Shown: positions 11,935 to 22,813 of the stretch, piece by piece | How positions within the stretch are numbered: the stretch's first letter is position 1 | Layout: each line of letters starts with the position of its first letter | Source of the DNA: Alnus glutinosa | Lineage: Eukaryota > Streptophyta > Magnoliopsida > Fagales > Betulaceae | Direction of reading: 5' to 3' | Assembly: GCF_958979055.1 (NCBI RefSeq) | Contig: NC_084896.1 | Span: 992,001 to 1,056,000, forward strand | DNA length: 64,000 bases | Program-made: the position numbers and the translations under genes | The notes under the pieces: model-generated | Seen by the model: the letters and a program-made list of their open reading frames with translations, nothing else | The model's database searches: none | Told to the model about the DNA's origin: nothing

Positions 11935-12220
11935 GGGGGGGGGGGGGGGGGGTGGGGGTTAACCGAACCGAATCGACAATATGGAGTAATGAATAACCGA
12001 CTTTTAGCCGATTCTAAGGAATAGACAGAGGAATCTTCAAAGGTTAACTGACTTTTAATCGATTTTTAACCGACTTAACCAACCATCATTTAACCAATTT
12101 TATTGATTTAACTGTTTTAACCAAAAATATCGAAATTAAAGGTTGTCAAAATAAAGTCGGTGAATTAACCGATTTAACCAAACTGAAAAATAACATTAAC
12201 CGAACTGACACCCACCCCTA
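11812..12220. mobile_element. hAT-like MITE
   Basis: The ends TAAGGGTGGGC and, inward from the right, TAGGGGTGGGT are inverted repeats. A perfect 8-bp duplication AAATTTAC flanks the element (11804-11811 and 12221-12228), as expected for hAT transposons. The 409-bp interior is built of many short units around AACCGA and GACTTTTA in both orientations and contains a run of 28 T followed by 18 G (11907-11952). No transposase frame is present, so it is a non-autonomous derivative. Confidence 0.8.
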
Positions 12221-12228
12221 AAATTTAC

Positions 12229-12854
12229 ATACCAGTTTATATTTTTATAAAAAAAGATGTTATGTGATAGTTCACATTTTAGTGACTAGCATGATAAGTG
12301 TTACGATGACTGTATATAGTTTGTAAATATGATAAGTCTAATGTGAAATGTCCTCACCATTTATAAGAAATTTGTAATAAAAGTTATAATACCTCCGACG
12401 CACCTAGTCATATTAATTTAACGTTGTCTTTATTTATTTAATATACAAATAATTGCAGTCAGAGTCATGGTAATAATCTAAGAAAAAAAGAAAAAGAAAG
12501 TTTCCAATGGTTTGGATTAATTGGATAATCAATGAATTTGACAACAACGAGGAATGTTGGATCTTTCAGGTCGGTTAACAGATGTGGTGGCGCATCATTG
12601 TCATCTTATTTCATTGAAAACGAACTCAGCAAGAAAGCAACAATTTTAAGATATAACTCGGGTCTATATTTATTTATCTAAAAAAAGTAAAAAAAAAAAA
12701 AATTTATATATATTTATATATATATATATAACTCAGGTTGACATGGCTCCTGTAAAAGGGGTTTTTCGTGCGTGGGAAGCGATGAACAATCTATTTTTGT
12801 TTGTTGAAAGTGTTGGTCTAGGCAAAAAATTATGTGCAATTTGACTTAGAGGAG

Positions 12855-12915
<61 letters not shown>

Positions 12916-15599
12916 AATTATTCATAATACTTGACTGAGACGCCAGTTGAGACCCGATTCCTGAAAATAATATCGGAATTCTCTAAAGGTGTCATCTCCA
13001 CCAATGGCATGAAACTGACCACACAAAATCAATATATAATGGTCCCTCATGGTTTAGGTCAGACCTAAAAAAACAAAAGCCCCTCAAGGTTTTCTTGGTT
13101 ATCGACTTTTTAAATATAGGCATGAGATTTCGTCGCTGGCCGGTAAATTCTAGCCACTTTCACCGGATTTCAGCAATCGAATACCAAAATTCGGGAAAAG
13201 ATTTAGACTACCAACAAACTCTAATGCCTACCGGTGACACATTACTATAAACGTAAGTGTAAAAATAAAGAGTTTAAATCCAACAAGCACGAAATTTTTA
13301 CTCAAAAAGTTAATTCAAAACATTCTAATTTTTTTTTTTTTTTACTTTTTATTATTATTCAAACAAAAATACCAATTACAAAACAAATTTTTTTCACTAT
13401 TCTATGTAGATTATTTCTACTTTATATTACAACAACCATTTCTTATTATTAAAATAACGTGGCTTTTAAATAAAAAGTGATAAAATAATTATGTGATAAA
13501 AATTGGTTTGTAACATTATTATTTTAAGATATAATGAGGCAATTCACATACGTCCGGGACAAGTACTTGTATGCCTGAATTCATCATCCCCTTAATCTCT
13601 CTGTTTTATGATGTAAGCATGACGTATAGAAATGAAGGTTTACACGGGATTGCAAATTTGCTAAGATGATGACAGTTGTTTTGGTAGTCATGATGTTTTA
13701 TTGATGTAGTCATGATGTTTTAACTTTTATTATGAGGGTTACTGAAAAAATAAAAAAAATAAAAAAACTTTTATTATGAGGGCTGACCGGCTGAGGGCTG
13801 AGAGGGTGGATAATAGGGTTTGAAAATCATAGCATGCCCCCTTTTGGATGTATTTGTAGGTCCTTATTGCATAATTTGCATCTAGCATTTATGTGACTCA
13901 TATATATATATATATTAAGTTATTTTTTTACTAAGTTTATTGTCACTTGTGCTTATAGATAAATTATTTGCTTCATGGCAAAACTCCATGGACCGTGAAA
14001 AAGATGTTATCTATAATTAAATGGGAAGTTAAAACTAGGTCTTAGTTAAGTTCACTATAAAACTATATAGCCTTGTAGTGTCTGGGTTGTTTTCTGTTGA
14101 GATTTTTGGTTGTTGTTTTGTGTGTAGCTGCGGAGAAATGATTGTTGGGGGTTGAAAAACCGTCTCCCAACAAACTCTTTTTGATAAAAAAAAGAAAGCC
14201 AGATTTAATCAAAAAGAGCTTGCAAGGGGACGGGAAACTGTCCCCTGCGTATCACCACTCGTAGCTGCAGCTTGGTTGTAGTCTTTGTTGGAGCTCTTGT
14301 TTCCGGCTGGAGTGTTTGTACTGTTGAGTTTGGTTTTTAAAGCTTTTAGTTCATATATATATATATAAATTAAATAATTAAATTTGAGTATATTTATACA
14401 CATATTTGAGGTGGCCAAAATTATTTATAGCCATCCCAAATATACTTAAAAATGGTGATTCAGCCATCGCTAAATGGCTAGAGAGTAGTTTCGGGCTTTA
14501 CAGTCATCCCCATATGGCCAAAGGGAGGTGGCCAAGCCGAGCCACTCCCTTGAGGTTTTTATATATATATATATATATATATATAGTATTCTGAATACAT
14601 TATTATAGGTGGCACATGTTATTATATAATTGGTGCTGATGTATAATTTAACCATTTTTGTCAAAATTTTGAACTGAAGTTAAGTGCAGGGACAATTGGT
14701 GCTTACAACATGGTCCTAATTGTAAATGAATAAAAAAATCTCTCTGCAACCCCCTCTCCCGCCCCTCCCATTGCGGCGACTTTTTTCCATGCTGCCATGC
14801 CAAAGCCAGTTTTGTTCCGCCATTAATATATTAAAGTCTCGGAGTTTTATAGAAGGTCATTGAAATAAAAAAAATGTTACACAAACTTTCAAGTTTATAA
14901 TCTCAAATGTAATATATTTTTAACGTTAATTTAATCTAAAATTCAATGCAATCCATCCAAAATCACCATTTTCAAAATTTAATGTTAATTTATCTAAAAT
15001 TTAATAATATTTTTCATTTTCACGTAAAAAAAAAAAAAAAAAAGAGGTAAGCATTTGAAAATGTAAATTTTAGAATTTTGTATAGCAATTTTTCAATTGA
15101 TATCTCCCATTGAATGCGTTGGCATGTCACACTGTCACAGCTGGCACTAACGTTCCCGTACGTCCAGTAATCAATTTTCGCCTTCTTTTATCCGTTTAAA
15201 TGCAAGCAAAAGTAGTAAACAGAAAAAGAATATAATTATTTCCACCAATCTAATAATATAATAATAACGGTACTTCTTCCCCCCCTTTTTTTTAAGCCTC
15301 AACTACATGGAGATCATGAACATGATATTGGTGTAATATAGTGTTTAATTTATTAATTGTCACAATCTTATGTACAAAGATAGAATTGTAAACTATTGTG
15401 AAAAGCACAATTTATTTATTTATTTTTTTTAAAAAAAAATTGAGTTAGTTGCCTTTGATTAGCTGTCAAAAGTCCTCTAGATTTTTTATTTTTTATTTTT
15501 AGCAAATATTAAAGATTTTAGAGTGTTTTTAGGAGTACTACATTTTTATTTATTTATTTTTAATTACAAGTCCCTTATAAACTGATGTGGTAGTCTAGA
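12229..15599. other. Intergenic with AT microsatellites
   Basis: No supported gene or RNA. It contains (AT)n runs at about 12859-12913, 13903-13918 and 14562-14585, poly(A/T) tracts, and a purine/pyrimidine-rich stretch near 14740-14770. The open frames are short and interrupted by these repeats. Confidence 0.5.
12859..12913. repeat. (AT)n microsatellite
   Basis: About 27 TA units. A shorter run of the same kind lies at 14562-14585. Confidence 0.95.
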
Positions 15600-15745
15600 G
15601 TAATGCTACATGTCATTTTTTTGTTACTCTAAAAATGATGAGGTTTTTAAAATCACTATTATATGAAAATTCAATAGTGATATATCACAAATTCATAATG
15701 ATTTTAAAAGTCACGTCATTTTTGAAATGACATTTACTTCTCATT
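15600..15745. mobile_element. Palindromic MITE-like sequence
   Basis: An imperfect inverted repeat pairs ATGCTACATGTCATTTTT on the left with sequence around AAATGACATTTACTTCTC on the right, about 140 bp in all. No clear target-site duplication was found, so the boundaries are approximate. Confidence 0.35.
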
Positions 15746-15804
15746 TTATTCCCATTAAAGTTGATGTGACTTTTAAAATAATCATTAAATTTGTGATGAT
15801 GATG

Positions 15805-16217
15805 ATTTTAAAAGGTGTATTGGCAACAGTAATTCCATTCCTCCAGGATCTTGCTGTGGCGGAGTCTATGGCCGTGTGGCGAGTAGTTTGCATGTGTTGT
15901 GAGGTGGGTTTGATAAGGTCATCTTTGAAGGTGATTCAAAGATAATTGTGTCGGCTCTTTGCAAGGATTCTCCTTACTTAAGCAGCTTCGAACAAATCCT
16001 AGAAGATACCCGCAATAGGTTACATGATATTCATTGTTTTGAGGTCAGGCATATCCGTAGAGATGCCAATCAAGTAGCTCAAACGTTGGCTAAAGCCGCT
16101 CTTAGGCATTTGTTAGATAATTGTTGAATTGAGAAATGCCCTTCCCACATCTAATACATTGCACTTGCTTAGGAAGTTCCTTTTTCTTGATTTATAAAAA
16201 TGCCATCCTTCTCTCAA
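15805..16217 (+). pseudogene. LINE 3' end: RNase H-like domain remnant
   Basis: Reading plus strand with one frameshift near 15915 gives the C-terminal part of the RNase H-like domain of plant LINE open reading frame 2: AVAESMAVWRVV, then VIFEGDSKIIVSAL, then FEVRHIRRDANQVAQTLAKAAL. The E, D and final D residues of that fold can be placed, and HIRRDANxVAxxLAK is its usual last motif. The sequence ends in an A-rich tail at about 16209-16217. It is a 5'-truncated, decayed copy. The same domain recurs at 18745-20545 and in the LINE at 52722-58286. Confidence 0.75.
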
Positions 16218-16239
16218 AAAAAAATAGAAAAGAAAATAA

Positions 16240-17547
16240 AAGGTACATCAATTTTAAAGATGATAAATGACGATTTATAGCATACTTGCCAAAAGGAAAG
16301 GATTTAGTGTACCACCGTGCAATTGTTCTCACTGGTTGGTTGATGGACCGGGTGTCGGGTCTAGAGGCCCAACAAATTAATTACTTTTTATTTCTTTTGT
16401 CTTATTTTTAAATTATCCATTGACAATGTTTTTCTGCACACGGATCTACTGTACAGCCTGGAATCTGAAATCAAGGCCACTAATTAATAAATCACCAGCG
16501 CTCACGCTTAAATTATATCCTAATCATAGAAGTGCTGCGGTCCGATCCTTAGAAATATTAAATTAATAGAACGTGGTATTTAACTTTTAGCTCAAGAAAG
16601 CAGAGGAGCAAATCATAGATCCGTCATTGCACTCCACGGTACATGAATTTAATTTGTTCTTCGTATCTTTAAATTTCTTTGTTTTTTTCATAGTTAAATA
16701 GGATAGTGGATTCTTTAGAATTCTCAAGTCTAAATAATTTTTTTCAGATCTTAATAATTATTTTTATATTAACATATCCACATTTATCATCTTTATAAAC
16801 GCAATATTTATTAATTTATTATATTTTTATATAAATATTAGTTAGTTAACTTAAAAATTAGAGTTTAGATTTAGAATATTTATACGATAAAATGTTGTTA
16901 ATTTAAATAAGTTCAAGAGTTATAAATGAATTTCTCTTTATATATTTTTATATGCAACAAATCAAAATTTTAACCGTAAAATAGCCATCTTGAGTTGAAA
17001 TATAAAATTATATGAATAAAAATCTTCCAACTAAGACATAATCAAATTCACACTAAATCTAAACTTATGTGGAATAAAACAACATTTTGATGTTTATAGA
17101 TTTTCGTCGCGTAGCAGCCGACAATTAGAAAGAGGAACCACGTACGCAGCAGGTGGTAGTTGACTGACTCAATAATTTAGACCAGTCAAAAAGCTACCGA
17201 AGTGCCAATTGGTCCACATCATACGATGCGTTAAAAACTCATTTCACATCAACGGTGAGAACTCATGCTCCAATTAAGACGTTAGGAAGATGGTGTTTGT
17301 AGTGGATACGTATCTCTATTATTTTTTAAAATTTAAGGAAATTTTGACCCGTAATTGTGACAGACGACTTATAAAATCTATTATCTATCTGACTAAATAA
17401 AAATTGAACTTCTCAAACAGATAATTGTGAGAAGATCTTAATTTGTTTGAAGTGTGTATGATTGTGATATTCTTTTTTATAAATTAATGTGACAATTTAT
17501 ATGATATTCTCATGTCAGCTATAATTAAATTTAATTATTTAGTAATG
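16240..17547. other. Intergenic, AT-rich
   Basis: I see no coding frame, RNA gene or repeat with recognisable ends. Confidence 0.5.
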
Positions 17548-17698
17548 AGAAATTTTATATACTGAACAAGTATATGCATTCCATCAATCAAATGTGATGT
17601 GGCGTGATTCTCTCATAACATTTGGTTCGTGAAAATGCTCATGCTACATCAACTTTGGTGAATAGAATGTGGATACTTGTTCAGTATCTAAAAATTGT
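17548..17698. mobile_element. Palindromic MITE-like element
   Basis: About 150 bp with inverted arms centred on ATACTGAACAAGTAT at 17559-17573 and its complement at 17673-17687. The arms stay similar over about 40 bases. The flanks show no convincing duplication, so the class is open. Confidence 0.5.
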
Positions 17699-18665
17699 TT
17701 TTAGTGATTGACGTGATAAGTGTCACGTGAACTTATAAACTAATGTCGCAGTTCATGTTGTACTGTCGTAGTAGTCACATTAAATTTAATTATTTAATAA
17801 CTGATGTAGTAAGTGTTACATGAACTGTCACGTTATTTTTCAAAAAAAAATTGTAGGAAAATTTATAGTATGCTAACCGGTAATCACCCTGGACATGAAT
17901 TTCATATTTTATATCTCTATACATAGATATTAAATATTGAGAATTGTTTGATTTCTCTTAGAAAACAAAATAATATTGGATAAAAGGGCTCTTACCATGG
18001 TTTAGTGGGCAGAGGGGAAAAAATGGGACTGAAAAAAGAAAAAGAAAAAAAAAAGAAAAAAAAGAAGCATACAAGGGCAATTGTATGTGATCCCATTGAA
18101 GACTTTAAAGTTTTCAAAATTGATCATTGAAAAATACTTAATTAGCCGTCATGTGCCTCTTTAACCTTATAAATTGTCATTTGATTTTACAAAATATCAT
18201 TTACAGTTTTTTTAGTCAATGTGGAATGATCTCCATTGTCAATGATCGACCAAGGTTCAAGGTCCTCTTGTGTTGGCAGGAAAAAAAAAACAGAAAAAAA
18301 GACCAGGTCATGTTGATCTAATCTCAGCCCTTCAAATTGAATTTGACCGAATGTAGTGATGAAATTTTGCCAACAATGCCTCTCACTTCAAATAAAGAAT
18401 TACTACTAGTTCTTAGGAATTGCTTGTTTTCGCCTCCATCCTTGAAACCCCATTTAAGAATGGATAAGCTCTTACTTCAAATTGGGACAGGAGAAAATTC
18501 TTCCAATTTAATTTAATAAATTTTTATTTATTTTTATTGTATATGAATCTCATAAGTATTCCTGATTTTCATAAATTACATGATTTAAAAATATAGTTTA
18601 ATAGACTTAATTGGCTAGTTAGGATGAAAACTTTGTTATTAAAATTGCTTCTTTCTTCTTCTTCT

Positions 18666-18701
<36 letters not shown>

Positions 18702-18735
18702 TTTTTTTTTTATAATGATAAAATCTATGTTTTGA
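17699..18735. other. Intergenic, low complexity
   Basis: Contains A-rich stretches (18030-18066) and a long T-rich tract (18655-18712). No gene was seen. Confidence 0.5.
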
Positions 18736-18744
18736 GCGTTATGG

Positions 18745-20545
18745 TAGATTAATTACCCCTAGTGATGATGAACAAGTGATGACAATCCATAAATGGGAGA
18801 AGCCCCCTGACGGAACAATGAACCTGAATTTTGACGTTGCAGTGGATACGTCGCTGAAAAAGATAGGTGTGGGTATTGTGATTAAAGATGCTTTCAGACA
18901 AGTGGTGGTAGCTTTGGCCAAGGTACTCCCATGTATTCATGGTTGTTGTGAGTTTAAAAGAGTACTCGCAAGCGTACGAATCGTTTGCAATATAGTGTGT
19001 GCAAGTGCGAAGTCGAATCCACAGTAAAATGGTTAAAAATTCGTGTCTTGTTTAATTAACCTCATTTTAACCTAGTTCCAAATGTTTGAGGTTTAAACAC
19101 GCAAAATGACACTAAGTTAAAGATGATGAAATGAAATATGTTAAAAAGGAGCTAAGGCTAAGGAATTCACCAAACCAAATCCAACAACTCACACTCTTAG
19201 TTTCTACTTGAACACCCAAAGAACATTAAGTTTGAAGTGTCATTCAAGTTTCTTAACTGCAAATCTTAGAACCATTGAATGAATTCAACTCAAAAATAAA
19301 TCACAAAGAGTACCCGTTTGAAATCAAATCATCCATTGTATCCATTCAAAGAATAAATCATAATGGATATCCTATTTCAAACCGATAAAACAATGTATTC
19401 ATCGGTTGAAACACATTAAATGTCCTACTTTAATCACCAATCATATTCATTGCAAAAGACAATGCATTAAATTGAATGGGACTTGAACAACATAATGATA
19501 TAGCATTAAATGTGAAGGTAGTACATCAAGAGTGTGAGTGTCATCAATGCAGATGTTTTATCCTTAACCTTAGTTGAGAGTTCTAGCCTCCCATGACTAA
19601 GAACACCACAAGAACTTGAAGAACAAACATGAAAGTAGAAGAAAAACTTTACAAAGAGAAGTATCTAAAGAAAATAGCTACTGAAATAAATTACAAATTG
19701 CACGAAATTAAACCTAGCTATTGTTCTGAGATCGCCCTCCAATAATGAGGTATGGCTATGGCTTTGGCTTTATAGAAGGAAGTTAGAGTTAGAAACTCAT
19801 GTAAAATGACTCATCTATCCCTCTCTAGGATTCCTCTCTTACTAGAGACAACCAAGATCACGAAATCAGCGTGTTCTGCTGCGAAAATTAGAGGGAGAAC
19901 TGCTTTTTGTCATGGAGAAGCTCCTGATTGGACGTTCTAGTGCGTTTCTACAACAGTCAGTTCTGGAAAAAATCGATCGATCGAAATTAACATTCGATCG
20001 ATCGATTTTTCAGGATTTCCGAATTTCAGAGTATTTCTCCTTGAAATTTGCTATTTCTCTCTTAATGTCTTACAAAACACAAAAACTAGCCAAAACATTA
20101 AAAAATAACAAAGCCAAATGTCTAACTAGTGTAAATCAAGAGGTCTAAATACACAATATTTGGCACTCATCAATGATCCTACTATGGTGGAAGCAATGGT
20201 GGCATGGTGGGCTGTTTCTTTTTGTGGTGACTTGGGGTTGCAAAGGGTAATATTGGAGCGAAATTCCTTGACAGTAGTTTCGGCTTTGAGAAAAGACTCC
20301 CCTTGCTGGAGTAGTTTCGGACAACCGGTAGAAAACACCAAACCTTGTTTCCAAAATTTCTAATTTTGTGAGATTAGGCATATTCGTAAGGTTGCTAACA
20401 TAGCTGCCCATAATATGGCTAAGTTAGCCTTGATGCAATGCTTAGATATATAAGGCATGGTTGGAGAAGTGTCCTCCTTCCATTAAGACTACTGTTCTTG
20501 CTGAGCAAGTTTTTCTTCTTTAATTAATGATATTCACATTTTATC
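18745..20545 (+). pseudogene. LINE RNase H-like domain split by a solo LTR
   Basis: The first part, 18776-18943, encodes PPDGTMNLNFDVAVDTS and VGIVIKDAFRQVVVALAK, the start of the RNase H-like domain. The second part, 20173-20450, continues exactly where the first stops with DPTMVEAMVAWWAVSF, then ILERNSLTVVSAL, then a stop codon, then EIRHIRKVANIAAHNMAKLAL. Removing 18944-20172 and one copy of the 5-bp target restores the reading frame across the junction. An A-rich end lies near 20545. The copy also has a stop inside the domain, so it was already decayed or has decayed since. Confidence 0.75.
18944..20172. mobile_element. Solo LTR, 1,229 bp
   Basis: Starts TGTTGTGAGT and ends ACTCATCA, the TG...CA form of LTRs. 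It is flanked by ATGGT (18939-18943) and ATGAT (20173-20177), a 5-bp duplication with one transition. The uninterrupted RNase H frame of the host LINE predicts ATGAT as the original target. No internal retrotransposon region is present, so it is a product of LTR-LTR recombination. It contains a nearly perfect repeat of CGATCGATCGA units near 19974-20006. Orientation and superfamily cannot be read from it. Confidence 0.8.
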
Positions 20546-22588
20546 CCAAAAAAATAAGAATAACAATAATAATTACTTGTGGTAAAACTAGGTTTTTGGA
20601 TAATCAATTTATCTAATAATACTTTTTCATTCTCACTTTCTTTTCTTTTTTTTTTCTTTTTTCAAAACAACATTATTAAAAAAAATTACTCATAAATTAT
20701 TCAAATTTATTTTTATCTTTATGTCATACTAAAATACATTTTTCAAATAAAAAATAAAAATGCACCCTCCTAAAAAAACATTAACAAACAAAGCTCAATA
20801 TGTTTTTGTTTTTTTGTTTTCAGTCTTTAGGGGAATCTTTGATTTGATTTTGTCAATAGTAAGATGAAGCACGTCCTTCTCAATTGTTTCAAACAGGGGA
20901 AAAAACATGTGATAATAGTAGTGCCCACTTAGTTTCTTGTACACTTTATTGGACCTTTTCTTAACGTTGTTGCTGTCAATTATTACTGCTGTTGCCATGT
21001 TTATTGTTAAGGATCTTCAACACGAGGGGAGTGATCCACTGTTTCAGACAGAAAACAGTGTTTTGACCACTAAATGGAGTTGACTCTCCACTGTCTTCTT
21101 CTCTGCGGAGACTCTCAGTGCGTATAGATTTTTTTTGGTAACTCAAAAAAGCCAAGCTAAACTTGATCAAATTGGGAATTCGGATCCAATTTTCTCACCC
21201 TCTTTCGATATGATAATTATTTTTTTCACCATTTCCAAATTTGACAAAAGCTTTTGGTTCTATATTGTTAGAAATATAAACATACAACCCAATAAAATCC
21301 CGGTACCTCTCATGCATAGAAAACATGATCTAATGAAGTTTGTTCTAAGCGTTTGGCTCTTTAATCCCCAGTTTTTTATTTTTATTTTTGGGGAAATGTT
21401 TTTCATGCTCCCCAAAAACAAGAATATATATATTTCGGGAATCTACGAGAGAAAAATATGCTCAATGCATAAAATAATTAGTCTGTTGTTTATATCTGGA
21501 GTATGAGCCTATTTATAGGCAAAGATGTGGAGTCAAACTTGAATTAGGTTTACTATTCCAACTTAAACTATAAGTGCTTGGAGTTTGATTTGTTCTGCGA
21601 GTTCTATCTCTATTCAACTAAGAGTTAGACGGTCGATCAAATTCTTCAATGAGTTATTATTAGACCCGAATTGAAACTACTACCTCAATTCAACTTAGAG
21701 TAAGATTGTTCTCAACGCATTATTTGTTGAGTTTCAAATCACTTCAAGTCTTAACTCACTAGTGTTAAAGTGAGACAACTCAATTACTTGGGAGTTAGGA
21801 TGGAACTGCTAATTAAGAGGCTTTGGGCTTAAGTCTCCTCAAACCTTAAAAATGTTTTCCATTTTTTTTTTTAAAAAAAAAAAAAAAATACTTTTATAAT
21901 TCTTTTAAAATCATTTTTTTTCTCCCCTAATTTATTTATTTTTGAAAATTTTATTTTCCCACATCTAAAATCCTAGTTTCGCTCATGCTTGGAGTTTAGT
22001 TGTACGTCAAGCAATATAATGATGTGATTAGTTATGCCAACAAAATTTCATCTCGTTATAAAATAAAATATATATAAAAAAAATGTTTTATCGAATAAAT
22101 TTAATAAAATATTAAATAATGACTACTACAGTATATCTTTTAGATTTTTAATATCAGAATTGATAGAGAGGGGACGGTTAATATAATAATAAAAAAAAAT
22201 CAATTTTAAAAACAAAAATACACCTTTTTTTTCTTTTTTAATTGAAATTGATTTTTCTATATTAAAATGGGGACTGTCCCCTATCTATCAAATCTCTACT
22301 AATAAATATCTATCGTTTTTATGTTCTGTCTCTCAATTTTAAGGTGAAAATTATGGATGTTGATGATACTGAAAAATTCACTTCTAGCTTGGGCTTGTGC
22401 CTAGTGGCAACCATTTGGCAATTTGAAATGGGAAGGATCCAAATGCATTTAATACTTCCTCGAGAAACAGGTAGAGCCAGGGACCACACTTCTCAACCAT
22501 TTACAATCTTTCTTTAATTTTTCGTTTACTTTTTTTTGTTTGAATTCCTGAAAATGAAAGCAAAGCAAGTATTGTCGAAACAACACTT
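20546..22588. other. Intergenic, AT-rich
   Basis: The longest open frame (21135-21506, 123 residues) has the composition of translated AT-rich DNA and no domain. I see nothing else that can be supported. Confidence 0.45.
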
Positions 22589-22596
22589 TATTTGTC

Positions 22597-22805
22597 GAAT
22601 TAAGATCCCCTTAAATTTTTTGTTCGAATTTGATAGAATTCGGGCAGGTAGTTGTGAGTGAGCATTTATGGGATCCACCTAACCAAATAAAAGTTGGGCT
22701 GCCCAACTACTAATCTGGTCAGGTGGATCCCATAAATGCTTACTCACAATTACCTGCTCGAATTCTATCAAATTTGGACAAAAAATTTGAGGGAATCGTG
22801 ATCCG
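22597..22805. mobile_element. Palindromic MITE with 8-bp duplication
   Basis: A 209-bp palindrome. The left arm runs from GAATTAAGATCCCCTTAAAT and the right arm, read inward, from CGGATCACGATTCCCTCAAAT. Both then share AATTTTTTGT and GAATTTGATAGAATT. The flanks carry TATTTGTC on both sides (22589-22596 and 22806-22813). An 8-bp duplication fits hAT, but the ends do not allow a firm class. Confidence 0.75.
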
Positions 22806-22813
22806 TATTTGTC

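Noticed and set aside
21135..21506. 123-codon plus frame in AT-rich DNA
   Set aside because: Composition (Phe, Ile, Lys, Asn) is that of translated AT-rich sequence, and no motif is present.
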